This document shows positions 53,139 through 62,050 of a DNA stretch of 64,000 bases, one piece after another. Positions within the stretch are counted from its first letter, which is position 1. Every line of letters begins with the position of its first letter. The translations under genes were made by a program, and so were the position numbers. Under the pieces are notes generated by a model that saw only the letters and a program-made list of their open reading frames with translations, did not search any database and was not told where the DNA came from. The stretch comes from Rhizobium herbae (lineage in GTDB: Bacteria > Pseudomonadota > Alphaproteobacteria > Rhizobiales > Rhizobiaceae): assembly GCF_017873135.1 (NCBI RefSeq), contig NZ_JAGGJV010000006.1, forward strand, positions 432,707 through 496,706, read 5' to 3'.

Positions 53139-53807
53139 ATGACGACCTTCCGCCCGAAATTCATTACCTTCGACTGCTACGGCACCCTGACCAATTTCCA
53201 GATGGCGGAAGCAGCGCGCGACCTCTATGGAAACCGCATGGATGAGCCGAAGATGCTGGAGTTCATCAAGAATTTTGCCGCCTACCGGCTGGATGAGATC
53301 CTCGGCGACTGGAAGCCCTATGCCGATGTGGTTCACCATGCGCTGGAACGTGCCTGCAAGCGAAACGGTGTCGCCTTCAAGGGCGAAGATGCCCGGTTCG
53401 TCTATGAGCGGGTGCCAACCTGGGGGCCGCATGCGGATGTGCCGGCCGGGCTCGCCAAGGTCGCCAAGGAAATCCCGCTGGTCATTCTCTCCAATGCGAT
53501 GAATGCACAGATCATGTCGAATGTCGAAAAGCTCGGCGCGCCCTTTCACGCCGTCTACACGGCCGAGCAGGCGAATGCCTACAAGCCACGCTTCCAGGCT
53601 TTCGAATACATGTTCGACATGCTGGGCTGCGGGCCGGAAGACATTCTGCATTGCTCCTCCTCCTTCCGCTACGACTTGATGTCTGCCCATGATCTTGGGA
53701 TCAAGAACAAGGTCTGGGTCAACCGTGGTCATGAGCCGGCCAATCCCTATTACGGTTATGTCGAAATCTCCGATATCTCCGGCCTGCCTGGCGTCGTCGG
53801 GCTCTAA
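53139..53807 (+). CDS. HAD-family hydrolase (haloacid dehalogenase type II-like)
   Basis: A 222-residue HAD protein of the same type as the one at 49619. The nucleophile motif is 'FITFDCYGTLTNFQMAEAAR', motif II 'LVILSNAMNAQIMSN', the Lys in 'YKPRFQAFEYMFDML' and motif III 'ILHCSSSFRYDLMSAHDLGI'. It is followed by the FAD oxidase gene after 15 bp, so the two form an operon. A phosphatase or dehalogenase-like role is uncertain. Confidence 0.85.
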   Translation: MTTFRPKFITFDCYGTLTNFQMAEAARDLYGNRMDEPKMLEFIKNFAAYRLDEILGDWKPYADVVHHALERACKRNGVAFKGEDARFVYERVPTWGPHADVPAGLAKVAKEIPLVILSNAMNAQIMSNVEKLGAPFHAVYTAEQANAYKPRFQAFEYMFDMLGCGPEDILHCSSSFRYDLMSAHDLGIKNKVWVNRGHEPANPYYGYVEISDISGLPGVVGL

Positions 53808-53822
53808 GGAAAGACAAAACCC

Positions 53823-55097
53823 ATGAAATACCTGTCCTACTGGCACGATACGGCACCCCGCTTCACGGGCGCTGTCGCGGGGCCGATCGAAGGTCACTAC
53901 GACGTGGCGGTGATCGGCGGCGGCTTTACCGGGCTTGGCGCGGCGCGGCAGCTTGCCAAGGCCGGGACGAAGGTGATTGTGCTGGAGGCGGAAACCGTCG
54001 GTTACGGTGCGTCTGGACGCAATGGCGGCCATCTCAACAATGGCCTGGCGCACAGCTATCTGGCGGCCAAGGCGGAAATCGGCAAGGAGCGCGCCATTGC
54101 GCTCTACCAGGCGCTGGATGCCTCGATCGACACGCTGGAGGCAATCATTGCCGAGGAGGGCATAGACTGCAATTTCCGCCGGGCCGGCAAGCTGAAGCTC
54201 GCCTCCAAGCCGCAGCATTTCGAGAGCCTTGCCAGGAACTTCGAAGCGGTGCATGCAGAAGTGGATGCCGATACGGCGCTGCTTTCGCCCGCCGATCTCA
54301 GACATGAAGTCGGCTCACCCTTCCACGGCGCGATGCTGTCGAAGAAGAGCGCGATGATGCACATGGGGCGCTATGTCACCGGCCTCGCCGGGGCCGCAAG
54401 CCGGAGCGGCGCGGTCATTGCCGAGAAGGCGGCGGTCAAGGAGCATCTTCAGACGGATGGCCGTCATGTGCTGAAGACGGCCAAGGGCATTGTGACGGCA
54501 GATCAGGTTCTGGTCGCCACCGGTGCCTATACCACGCCGAATTTCGGTTATTTCCGCCGCCGCATCATCCCGGTCGGGAGCTTCATCATCGCCACCCGGC
54601 CGCTGACGGATGCAGAGGTTGCTGCGACCATGCCGGGCAACCGCACCTGCGTGAACTCGATGAATATCGGCAATTACTGGCGTCTATCGCCGGACAACCG
54701 GCTGATCTTCGGGGGCAGGGCGCGTTTCTCCGCCACGTCCGACCAGCGATCGGACGCCAAGGGCGGCGCAATCCTGCGCGAAAGCCTCGTCCGGCTCTTT
54801 CCGCAGCTCGCTAAGGTCGAGATCGACTATTGCTGGGGCGGGCTGGTCGACATGACCAGCGACCGTTTTCCACGGGCGGGCTATCACGATGGGGTGTGGT
54901 ACGCGATGGGCTATTCCGGCCATGGCGCACAGCTTTCCACCCATCTCGGCATGACGATGGCCGATGCCATGCTCGGCCGGCCGGATCGCAATCCGCTCAA
55001 GGGCCTCGACTGGCCGGCGGTTCCCGGTCATTTCGGCACGCCCTGGTTCCTGCCGCTGGTGGGGCTTTACTACAAGGCGCTCGACCGGTTCCAGTAG
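53823..55097 (+). CDS. PuuB-like FAD-dependent amine oxidoreductase
   Basis: A 424-residue DAO-family flavoprotein of the gamma-glutamylputrescine oxidase group. The FAD site is 'YDVAVIGGGFTGLGAARQLAKAG' near residues 25-47, with 'GYGASGRNGGHLNNG' after it and 'YAMGYSGHGAQLSTHLG' near the end. Its N-terminus (SYWHDTAPRF) matches the PuuB/YurR start. PuuB oxidises the amine of gamma-glutamyl-putrescine to an aldehyde; the homologue here could act on a similarly blocked diamine. Two aldehyde dehydrogenases lie downstream on the other strand. Confidence 0.85.
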   Translation: MKYLSYWHDTAPRFTGAVAGPIEGHYDVAVIGGGFTGLGAARQLAKAGTKVIVLEAETVGYGASGRNGGHLNNGLAHSYLAAKAEIGKERAIALYQALDASIDTLEAIIAEEGIDCNFRRAGKLKLASKPQHFESLARNFEAVHAEVDADTALLSPADLRHEVGSPFHGAMLSKKSAMMHMGRYVTGLAGAASRSGAVIAEKAAVKEHLQTDGRHVLKTAKGIVTADQVLVATGAYTTPNFGYFRRRIIPVGSFIIATRPLTDAEVAATMPGNRTCVNSMNIGNYWRLSPDNRLIFGGRARFSATSDQRSDAKGGAILRESLVRLFPQLAKVEIDYCWGGLVDMTSDRFPRAGYHDGVWYAMGYSGHGAQLSTHLGMTMADAMLGRPDRNPLKGLDWPAVPGHFGTPWFLPLVGLYYKALDRFQ

Positions 55098-55136
55098 GGA
55101 CACAATTCGGTTTCGGGCTGCTTCCGTTTTGCATGA

Positions 55137-55167
55137 AAAAAGGGGGGATGTCTTGGGCCCCCTTTTT
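55137..55167. terminator. Bidirectional rho-independent terminator
   Basis: AAAAAGGGGG (55137-55146) pairs with CCCCCTTTTT (55158-55167) around an 11-base loop. It lies between the convergent stops of the PuuB-like gene (plus) and the gabD-like gene (minus), with an A/T run on each side, so it can end transcription in both directions. Confidence 0.85.
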
Positions 55168-55191
55168 CCGTTCCGGCAGATTGCGGACGGC

Positions 55192-56649
55192 TCAGGCGAG
55201 CCCGCCGATGTGGAAGGACTTCATTTCCAGATACTCCTCGATGCCGGCCCTGGCACCTTCGCGGCCGAGGCCGGACTGTTTGACGCCGCCGAACGGGGCG
55301 ACTTCGGTGGAGATGGCGCCGGTGTTGAGCCCCACCATGCCGAATTCGAGCGCTTCGCCGACACGCCAGGCACGTTTCAGGCTTTCCGTGTAGAAATAGG
55401 CGGCAAGGCCAAAGGGCGTGCCATTGGCGATCGCCAGCGCCTCTTCCTCGGTTTCGAAGCGGAAGAGCGGGGCCACCGGGCCAAAGGTCTCCTCGCTGGC
55501 GAGTTGCATGTCCGTCGTGGCGCCGGTGAGGACCATGGGGGCGGCATATTGTTCGCCGGCCGGCATGTCCGTGCGGGTCGTGACAATCGTCGCGCCCTTG
55601 GTCAATGCGTCTTCGACATGGCGGTTGATCTTGGCGATGGCGGCCTCGTTGATCATCGGCCCGATCGACACACCGGATTCGGTACCGGGTCCGACCTTCA
55701 TGGCGTTGACACGGCTGCTGAGTTTTTCGGCAAATGTGTCGTAGACTCCGGCCTGGACGAGAATACGATTGGCGCAGACGCAGGTTTGCCCGCCATTGCG
55801 GAATTTTGAGGCGATGGCGCCCTCGACGGCCAATTCAAGGTCCGCATCGTCAAAAACGATGAACGGCGCATTGCCGCCGAGTTCAAGGGAAAGCCGTTTT
55901 ACACTGTCTGCCGCACCGCGCATCAGCAGCGAACCGACCCGCGTCGAACCGGTGAAGGAGATTTTCCGCACCGTCTCGTTCGCCATGATCTCGTTGCCGA
56001 TGGCCGTTGGCATGCCGGTGACGATGTTGATCACGCCGGCCGGAATGCCGGCCTTTTCCGCAAGCCAGCCGATCGCGAGCGCCGAGTAGGGCGTGAATTC
56101 GGAAGGTTTGATGACCACGGTACAGCCGGCGGCGAGGGCCGGGGCAACCTTGCGGGTGATCATCGCATTGGGGAAGTTCCAGGGCGTGATGATGCCGCAG
56201 ACGCCGACCGGCTCCTTCAGGACGATGATCCGCCGGTCCGGCGTGGGGGAAGGGATGGTGTGCCCCTCGATGCGCCGGGCCTCCTCGGCGAACCATTTGA
56301 CGAAGGAGGCGCCGTAGCGGATTTCGCCGCGTGCCTCGTCGAGCGGCTTGCCCTGTTCCGTCGTGAGAATCAGCGCAAGGTCCTCGATGTGCTCAAGCAT
56401 CAGCGCATGCCAGGATTCGAGCAGGGCGGCCCGTTCGGCATGGGTCTTCTTCTTCCACGGGGCATAGGCGGCGGAGGCCGCCTCGATGGCCGCGCACGTC
56501 TCAGCGGTGCCCATGTCCGGCACGGTGCCGATCGCGGATTGGCTGGCGGGATCGATGACGTCGATCGTGTTGCCGGACGCTGCCGGCGTCCACTGGCCAG
56601 CGATCAAAGCGTGTTGCCGGAAAAGGCCTGGTTCTTTCAAGGTCTGCAT
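55192..56649 (-). CDS. gabD: NAD(P)-dependent succinate-semialdehyde dehydrogenase-type aldehyde dehydrogenase
   Basis: A 485-residue aldehyde dehydrogenase with 'VLKEPVGVCGIITPWNFPNAMI', 'LSLELGGNAPFIVFDDADLE' (catalytic Glu) and 'GGQTCVCANRILVQ' (catalytic Cys). Its length and N-terminus (FRQHALIAGQWTPA) are those of GabD enzymes. It oxidises succinic semialdehyde or a related semialdehyde to the acid. I start at ATG 56649 behind AGGA; ATG 56676 is also open. It lies 23 bp downstream of the dehydrogenase gene at 56673 and ends at the bidirectional terminator. Confidence 0.85.
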   Translation of the reverse strand: MQTLKEPGLFRQHALIAGQWTPAASGNTIDVIDPASQSAIGTVPDMGTAETCAAIEAASAAYAPWKKKTHAERAALLESWHALMLEHIEDLALILTTEQGKPLDEARGEIRYGASFVKWFAEEARRIEGHTIPSPTPDRRIIVLKEPVGVCGIITPWNFPNAMITRKVAPALAAGCTVVIKPSEFTPYSALAIGWLAEKAGIPAGVINIVTGMPTAIGNEIMANETVRKISFTGSTRVGSLLMRGAADSVKRLSLELGGNAPFIVFDDADLELAVEGAIASKFRNGGQTCVCANRILVQAGVYDTFAEKLSSRVNAMKVGPGTESGVSIGPMINEAAIAKINRHVEDALTKGATIVTTRTDMPAGEQYAAPMVLTGATTDMQLASEETFGPVAPLFRFETEEEALAIANGTPFGLAAYFYTESLKRAWRVGEALEFGMVGLNTGAISTEVAPFGGVKQSGLGREGARAGIEEYLEMKSFHIGGLA

Positions 56650-56672
56650 AGTTTTGTCCTGTCCCAACTGGA

Positions 56673-57713
56673 TCATAGTGCTGCAAGAACGGTGGCGGTG
56701 ATCGCCTCTGTCCGGTCCTTGCCCGGAATGGTGCCCATGCCGCCTGCGGTGGTGCGCTCGATGGCCGCCATGATGGCAGCGGCGGCGTCGGTTTCGCCCA
56801 GGTGGTCGAGCATCATCGCTCCAGACCAGATGGTGGCGATCGGGTTGGCGATGCCGAGATGGGCGATATCGGGCGCAGAACCATGCACCGGCTCGAACAT
56901 CGAGGGCGCGCTTCTGTCCGGATTGATGTTGGCGGACGCGGCAAAGCCGAGCCCGCCCTGGATAGCGGCGCCCAGATCGGTCAGGATATCGCCAAACAAG
57001 TTGGAGGCGACGACGACATCGAGGCTTTCCGGCGCCATGACCATGCGCGCCGCCATTGCGTCGATGTGGTAGCTCGTCACTTCGACATCCGGATAGTCGG
57101 CCGCGAGCTGATGGGTCACCTCGTCCCAGAACACCATCGAGTATTTTTGGGCGTTCGATTTGGTGACGGAGGCGAGCTTGCCGCGGCGGTTGCGCGCCTG
57201 TTCGAAGGCGAAGCGCAGGATGCGCTCGACGCCCGTGCGGGTGAAGATCGAGGTTTCGACCGCCACTTCATTGGCTGTGCCCTGATGGATGCGGCCGCCG
57301 GCGCCGGAGTATTCGCCCTCTGTGTTTTCACGGATGCAGAGGATGTCGAAAGCGTCCGCCCTGAGCGGACCCTGAACCCCCGGCAACAGGCGATGGGGGC
57401 GGATATTGGCGTATTGCACGAAGCTCTTGCGGATCGGCAGCAAAAGGCCGTGCAGCGAAACCGAATCAGGCACCTGCTGCGGCCAGCCGACTGCGCCGAG
57501 CAGGATGGCATCGAAGCCGCGAAGCGTCTCGATACCGTCCTGCGGCATCATCGCACCGGTTTCTTTGTAGAAGGCGCAGGACCACGGGAATTCGGTGCCT
57601 TCGAGGGCAAAACCGGCTGAACCTGCCGCCTTCTGCAGGACCGACCAGGACGCTTCCGTGACATCGGCTCCGATGCCGTCGCCGGGAATGAGAGCAATTC
57701 TGTGGGTTTTCAT
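56673..57713 (-). CDS. Tartrate/D-malate dehydrogenase-type beta-decarboxylating dehydrogenase
   Basis: A 346-residue enzyme of the isocitrate/isopropylmalate dehydrogenase family. Substrate-binding Arg residues are in 'LLLPIRKSFVQYANIRPHRL', the Tyr in 'IRENTEGEYSGAGG', the Lys in 'SVTKSNAQKY' and the metal-binding Asp in 'VVVASNLFGDILTDLGAA'. The motif and length match tartrate dehydrogenase/D-malate dehydrogenase (TtuC/DmlA). Decarboxylation of D-malate or tartrate would feed central metabolism. The ATG at 57713 (MKTHRIALIPGDGIG) is the likely start; ATG 57722 is too close to the ribosome site. It is 13 bp downstream of the aldehyde dehydrogenase at 57727. Confidence 0.87.
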   Translation of the reverse strand: MKTHRIALIPGDGIGADVTEASWSVLQKAAGSAGFALEGTEFPWSCAFYKETGAMMPQDGIETLRGFDAILLGAVGWPQQVPDSVSLHGLLLPIRKSFVQYANIRPHRLLPGVQGPLRADAFDILCIRENTEGEYSGAGGRIHQGTANEVAVETSIFTRTGVERILRFAFEQARNRRGKLASVTKSNAQKYSMVFWDEVTHQLAADYPDVEVTSYHIDAMAARMVMAPESLDVVVASNLFGDILTDLGAAIQGGLGFAASANINPDRSAPSMFEPVHGSAPDIAHLGIANPIATIWSGAMMLDHLGETDAAAAIMAAIERTTAGGMGTIPGKDRTEAITATVLAAL

Positions 57714-57726
57714 GACGGTCATGTCC

Positions 57727-59190
57727 TCAAATGCTGATCAAGACGCTCTTGCTCTTGCGGTTGGCGTGGAAGGCTTCGCGGCCGAGATCCTTGCCGATGC
57801 CGGATTGCTTGTAGCCTCCGGTCGGCAGAATATGGTCGCGCGAGCGGCCGTAACGGTTGACCCAGATCGTTCCGGCCTGAAGGCTGCGGGTGATGCGGAT
57901 CGCCCGTGAAAGGTCGCGGGTGAAGAGCCCGGCGGCAAGTCCATAAGTGGGATGCTCGGCCAGCGACAGCGCCTCCTCTTCGTCACGGAAAGTCTGGAGT
58001 GTCAGCACAGGGCCGAAGATCTCTTCGGTGACTGCCGGCGAGGTTGCGTCGACCCCGGCAATCAGCGTTGGCGCATAGAAGTAGCCGGGGGCATCCATGG
58101 GCGCGCCGCCGGCCAGGCATGCGCCACCGGCGGACACAGTGGCCGCTACGATCGAATGGATGCGCTGGCGCTGCTTGTCCGAGATGATCGGCGAATACCG
58201 GGCGCTCGCATCCCAGGTCGGCACGGGATGCAGCCCATTCATGTGACGCAGGATCGCGTCGACCAGCGGCGTTGCGACGCTCTCCTCGACGATCAGGCGT
58301 GATCCAGCGACGCAGGCCTGGCCGGCATTGCTGATGATGCTGGTGGCGATTGCTGCCGCCGCCTTGTCGAGATCGGCATCGGCGAAGACCAACTGCGGGC
58401 TCTTGCCGCCGAGTTCCAGCGTCATCGGTTTGATGCCGGTGCGGGCGACGTTTTCCATGATCGCCGAACCTGCACGCGTGGAGCCGGTGAAGCTGACCTT
58501 GGCGATGTCGGGATGGCCGGTGATGGCATTGCCGGTCATCTGGCCGTCGCCGAGCACGACATTGATCAACCCTGCGGGCAGGCCGGCGAGCACGGCAAGT
58601 TCGGCCAGATAGATGGCGGAAAACGGAGTCATTTCGGAGGGTTTCAGGACCACGGCATTGCCGGCGGCAAGAGCCGGGCCGAGCTTCCACACCGCCATGG
58701 AGATGGGGAAGTTCCACGGCGTAATAGCGCCGACCACGCCATAGGGTTCGGTGAGGATCATGCCGAGATTGCCGTCATCGGTCGGCACGAGGTCGCTGCC
58801 TTCCTTGTCGGCGAATTCGGCAAAGAAGCGGATCTGCTCGGCGGAAATGGCGATATCGCCGTCGATGAGATGGCCGACTGGCCGGGTCGAGGATAGCGCT
58901 TCGAGCCGGGCCAGTGTCACGGCTTCCCGCTGGATCATATCGGCCCAGCGGTGCATCACGTTTAGCCGCTCGCGCGGGCGGACACCGCCCCAGTTGCTTG
59001 TCTTCAATGCGGCCCTGGCTGTCTCGACTGCACGGTCGACCATGTCGGCGTCGGCCAGCGGGCAACCGGCATAGGCCTTGCCATCGGAGGGCCGGTGCAT
59101 CGAGATCACGCCTTCCGCGGCAATGAGGCGATCGCCGATGAAATGCCCGATCGGAAGGGACAGGCTGTCTGGATCGAAACTCAGGGTCAT
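57727..59190 (-). CDS. Aldehyde dehydrogenase
   Basis: A 487-residue NAD-dependent aldehyde dehydrogenase with 'EPYGVVGAITPWNFPISMAVW', 'MTLELGGKSPQLVFADADLD' (catalytic Glu) and 'NAGQACVAGSRLIVEE' (catalytic Cys). The C-terminal 'GGYKQSGIGKDLGREAF' motif is that of betaine- and gamma-aminobutyraldehyde-type (PuuC/BetB-like) enzymes. It is the right partner for the PuuB-like oxidase: oxidation of an aminoaldehyde to an amino acid. Start ATG 59190 behind GAGG. It leads the minus-strand block ending at 55192. Confidence 0.87.
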   Translation of the reverse strand: MTLSFDPDSLSLPIGHFIGDRLIAAEGVISMHRPSDGKAYAGCPLADADMVDRAVETARAALKTSNWGGVRPRERLNVMHRWADMIQREAVTLARLEALSSTRPVGHLIDGDIAISAEQIRFFAEFADKEGSDLVPTDDGNLGMILTEPYGVVGAITPWNFPISMAVWKLGPALAAGNAVVLKPSEMTPFSAIYLAELAVLAGLPAGLINVVLGDGQMTGNAITGHPDIAKVSFTGSTRAGSAIMENVARTGIKPMTLELGGKSPQLVFADADLDKAAAAIATSIISNAGQACVAGSRLIVEESVATPLVDAILRHMNGLHPVPTWDASARYSPIISDKQRQRIHSIVAATVSAGGACLAGGAPMDAPGYFYAPTLIAGVDATSPAVTEEIFGPVLTLQTFRDEEEALSLAEHPTYGLAAGLFTRDLSRAIRITRSLQAGTIWVNRYGRSRDHILPTGGYKQSGIGKDLGREAFHANRKSKSVLISI

Positions 59191-59324
59191 ACGGGTTACC
59201 TCGGATCGCTGTCTTGCGAGGCTAGCGGATCGGCGGGAGTAGCTTGCACCGATCACGGCAGGGGCGACGGGTGAAAACCCTGTTTTGCTGGCACCACGCA
59301 GCTTATTCTTCGGCGCCTGGTCGT

Positions 59325-59355
59325 GGCAGCGGCGGACGGGATGACCGCCGCTGCC
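59325..59355 (-). terminator. GC-rich hairpin after the cupin gene
   Basis: GGCAGCGGCGG (59325-59335) pairs with CCGCCGCTGCC (59345-59355) in a perfect 11-bp stem around a 9-base loop. On the minus strand it begins 7 bp after the cupin stop. No T-run follows, so it may act as a strong pause or stabilising structure. Confidence 0.65.
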
Positions 59356-59361
59356 GGCGTT

Positions 59362-59712
59362 TCAGGCCGTTACATAGATCTTGCGGACCGTCTCAATTGT
59401 CTTCCAGGTTCCAACGAAACCGGGCTTCATGACAAAGCTGTCGCCGGCCTTGTAGGTGACCGGCTCGCCGCCTTCCGGCGTGATTTCCACGAGGCCGGAG
59501 AGGATATGGCAGAACTCGAAGGTCTCGCCCTTGATCGAGTGGGTAAGGCCCGGCGTGGCCTCCCATACGCCGGTATGGATCGTTTCGTTGCGGGCGGCGT
59601 CCTGCGCCCAGGTCTTGAAGCTGGGGGTTCCGGCGATCAGCCGTTCCGGGGTCGGCACAGCCTCGCGCGGAGCAAAGGACGGGGTTGGGTCGATGGTTTT
59701 CAGAAGCGACAT
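59362..59712 (-). CDS. Cupin-domain protein (DUF861/Cupin_3)
   Basis: A 116-residue single-domain cupin. Motif 1 is 'GEFEFCHILSGLVEITPEGG'-like (here 'GETFEFCHILSG'), followed by 'YKAGDSFVMKPGFVGTWKTIE'. This Cupin_3 subtype is common beside aldehyde/amine catabolic genes and its reaction is unknown. The start is ATG 59712 with GAAAGGAAAACC ahead; the frame to 59793 lacks a ribosome site. It follows the hydroxyacid dehydrogenase gene by 23 bp. Confidence 0.8.
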   Translation of the reverse strand: MSLLKTIDPTPSFAPREAVPTPERLIAGTPSFKTWAQDAARNETIHTGVWEATPGLTHSIKGETFEFCHILSGLVEITPEGGEPVTYKAGDSFVMKPGFVGTWKTIETVRKIYVTA

Positions 59713-59735
59713 GGTTTTCCTTTCGGGTTGAAACT

Positions 59736-60659
59736 TCAGTATCCGCGGCTGCGATCGACTAGGCCGACCGGATCGAGACCGGCGCGCAGGCATTTGATGT
59801 TGTCGATGACGGCCTTTGCTGCGGAATGCGGTTGCGTGACACTGGCCACATGGGGGGTCAGCAGGATGCGGGGATGGCTCCAGAAAGCATGGCCGGCCGG
59901 AAGCGGTTCGGGATCTGTGACATCGACTACGGCACCGGAGAGCTGATTGCTATCGAGGGCCGAGATCAGGTCCTCGTGGTCGAGCTGTGGTCCTCGGCCT
60001 GTATGAACGAGGCCAGCCCCCTGCGGCAGGCGGCCGAAGAGATCCGCATTGAGCAAACCGCGCGTTTCGGTCGTCAGGGGCAGCAGGCAGATCAGAATGT
60101 CGGTTGCCGACAGCATATCGGTTAGGCCATCGCTTCCGGCATGGCATGTCACGCCCTCGATCTCTCGTGGCGAACGGCTCCAGCCGGCAAGCGGGAAACC
60201 GAAGGGCTTCAGCCGCTCGAGCACGGCCTGGCCGAGCATGCCAAGTCCGAGCACGCCGACACGACGCTCGGGTGCCTGAACCGGGGGAATGGCTTGCCAG
60301 ATCCCTTGCCGCTGCTGGCCAAGATAGGCGGGCAGGTCGCGGTGGAGCGAGAGCACGGCAAGTGTCACATATTCCTGCATCATGCGCACGATGCCTTCTT
60401 CCACCATGCGAACGACCTTCACATGGTCCGGCACGTCGGCGATGCGGAACTGGTCGACGCCGGCGCCGATGGAAAACAGCACCTCGAGATTGCGGTAGCG
60501 TTGCAGGTCTTGCGGAACGGTCCATGTGATCAGGTAGCGCACCGATTCCGAATCGACTGTAGATGGGTCCATCGAGAAAGACAGGTCCGGCAGATCCCGC
60601 GCAAACGCCTCCTGGAAGATGGCGCCGCGGCGGGCATCGGAGTGAAAGAGGAAGGTCAT
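59736..60659 (-). CDS. D-2-hydroxyacid dehydrogenase (GhrA-like glyoxylate/hydroxypyruvate reductase)
   Basis: A 307-residue NAD(P)H-dependent reductase. The Rossmann motif is '[21 protein letters not shown]', the Arg of '[15 protein letters not shown]', the Glu of '[14 protein letters not shown]' and the His of '[14 protein letters not shown]' form the catalytic triad. Length and sequence fit GhrA. It starts at ATG 60659 after GAGGAAGG; the frame to 60737 is not used. It lies 32 bp downstream of the ArgE-like gene. Confidence 0.88.
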   Translation of the reverse strand: MTFLFHSDARRGAIFQEAFARDLPDLSFSMDPSTVDSESVRYLITWTVPQDLQRYRNLEVLFSIGAGVDQFRIADVPDHVKVVRMVEEGIVRMMQEYVTLAVLSLHRDLPAYLGQQRQGIWQAIPPVQAPERRVGVLGLGMLGQAVLERLKPFGFPLAGWSRSPREIEGVTCHAGSDGLTDMLSATDILICLLPLTTETRGLLNADLFGRLPQGAGLVHTGRGPQLDHEDLISALDSNQLSGAVVDVTDPEPLPAGHAFWSHPRILLTPHVASVTQPHSAAKAVIDNIKCLRAGLDPVGLVDRSRGY

Positions 60660-60691
60660 GAGCAGAGGTCCGTTCGCAATCTGTCGAATAA

Positions 60692-61816
60692 TCAGGCGCA
60701 GCAGCGCTTGCCGAGCGCCTCGATCATGGACTGGCATGCGGAAAGCTCAGTCGCCAGAATGTATTCGTCGGGCTTGTGGGCGCGGCCGATATCACCCGGA
60801 CCGCAGATGATGGCGTCCACGCCGGCTGCCTGGAACAGCCCGGCTTCCGTCCCGTAGCTGACGGCGGCGAGCGGTTCCTGGTCAGTGAGTTCCGTTAAGA
60901 GGCCGGCAAGGGCCGTATGCCGCGCCAAGGAGAGGGCGGGATAAGCGCTCAGGTCTTCCCATTCGACGCCGATTCCGGATGCCCGCAAAACCTCGGCGGC
61001 GGCTTGGATCGGCGCCAGCAGGGTGGCGGGATCGACGCCGGCGATTGCGCGTGCCTCGATGTCCAGGTTGCAGCGATCGGGAATGATGTTGAGCGCTTGG
61101 CCACCCTGGATCAGGCCCACCTGCAACGAGGAATAAGGTGGCTCGAAGGTCGGGTCGAAAGGTCCGCTTGCAAGATCTTGCGCCGCCGACACGGCCGCCT
61201 GCAACACCGTGGCCATGGCGTGCACAGCATTCAATCCGAGATCAGGCCGGGACGAGTGACCGGATCGGCCCCGCAGCGTGATACGGGCGGCGGCCTTGCC
61301 CTTGTGCGCGAGGATAGGCCGCATGTCGCTGGGCTCGCCGATCACCGCGCCCAGCGGTGCAACGCACAGCTCGGGCAATCGGGCAAGGAGATGCGGCACC
61401 CCGCGACAACCGGCTTCTTCGTCATAGGAAAAGGCGAGATGGATGGGCCGGGTTAGTGGCGATGCGACAAGCGCGGGGACGGCCGCAAGCACGGCGGCTA
61501 GAAACCCCTTCATGTCGCTGGTGCCACGGCCAAAGAGCTTTTCTCCGTCGCGCCGCAGGGCAAAGGGATCGCTGCTCCAGCCCGCTTCGTGCGCGGGAAC
61601 GACGTCCATATGCCCGGAAAGAATATAACCAGCTTTGTCCGAAGGGCCGATAGAGGCGAAGAGATTGGCCCTGTCACTCTCGGGGCCTGGGAGAATATGC
61701 ACGGGGATGCCGAAACGCTCAAGATAGGACCTGACCCATTCGACGATCCCGGCATTGGGCGTGCCGACGATAGACGGGAAGCTCACCAGCGCTGTGAGGA
61801 TATCGGTGGCACTCAT
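60692..61816 (-). CDS. Acetylornithine deacetylase-type M20 metallopeptidase (ArgE-like)
   Basis: A 374-residue M20 deacylase. Zinc ligands are visible in '[13 protein letters not shown]' (His), '[13 protein letters not shown]' (Asp), '[13 protein letters not shown]' (Glu-Glu), '[18 protein letters not shown]' and the last His in '[11 protein letters not shown]'. ArgE hydrolyses N-acetylornithine; related enzymes cleave other N-acyl amino acids. The start at ATG 61816 follows AAGGGA. The amine-catabolic neighbourhood and the GNAT genes on either side of it suggest a role in removing an acetyl group (inference). Confidence 0.88.
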   Translation of the reverse strand: MSATDILTALVSFPSIVGTPNAGIVEWVRSYLERFGIPVHILPGPESDRANLFASIGPSDKAGYILSGHMDVVPAHEAGWSSDPFALRRDGEKLFGRGTSDMKGFLAAVLAAVPALVASPLTRPIHLAFSYDEEAGCRGVPHLLARLPELCVAPLGAVIGEPSDMRPILAHKGKAAARITLRGRSGHSSRPDLGLNAVHAMATVLQAAVSAAQDLASGPFDPTFEPPYSSLQVGLIQGGQALNIIPDRCNLDIEARAIAGVDPATLLAPIQAAAEVLRASGIGVEWEDLSAYPALSLARHTALAGLLTELTDQEPLAAVSYGTEAGLFQAAGVDAIICGPGDIGRAHKPDEYILATELSACQSMIEALGKRCCA

Positions 61817-62050
61817 TGTGCTGTCCCTTGTGCGGCTTTTGGCATCTGCCTTTGCCGATGCTTGTGTTTCGACTTGAAAGATTAAGCGCGAACGGCATGA
61901 ATGGCTGCCGAAAGCGATCGCCATACGGTCAATTCTTGTGCCGAATGAGATCGCAGAAGCGGAATGTTCTGCAAAAGCTGGCTAGAATGCTCCTAAAAGA
62001 GAGTATCGAGCGGCGGACGACAGGTTCGCTTGGCGCCAGGGAGGCGGAAG

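Noticed and set aside
53124..54305. 393-codon minus-strand frame opposite the HAD and PuuB-like genes
   Set aside because: It spans two plus-strand genes with intact catalytic motifs and has no family match.
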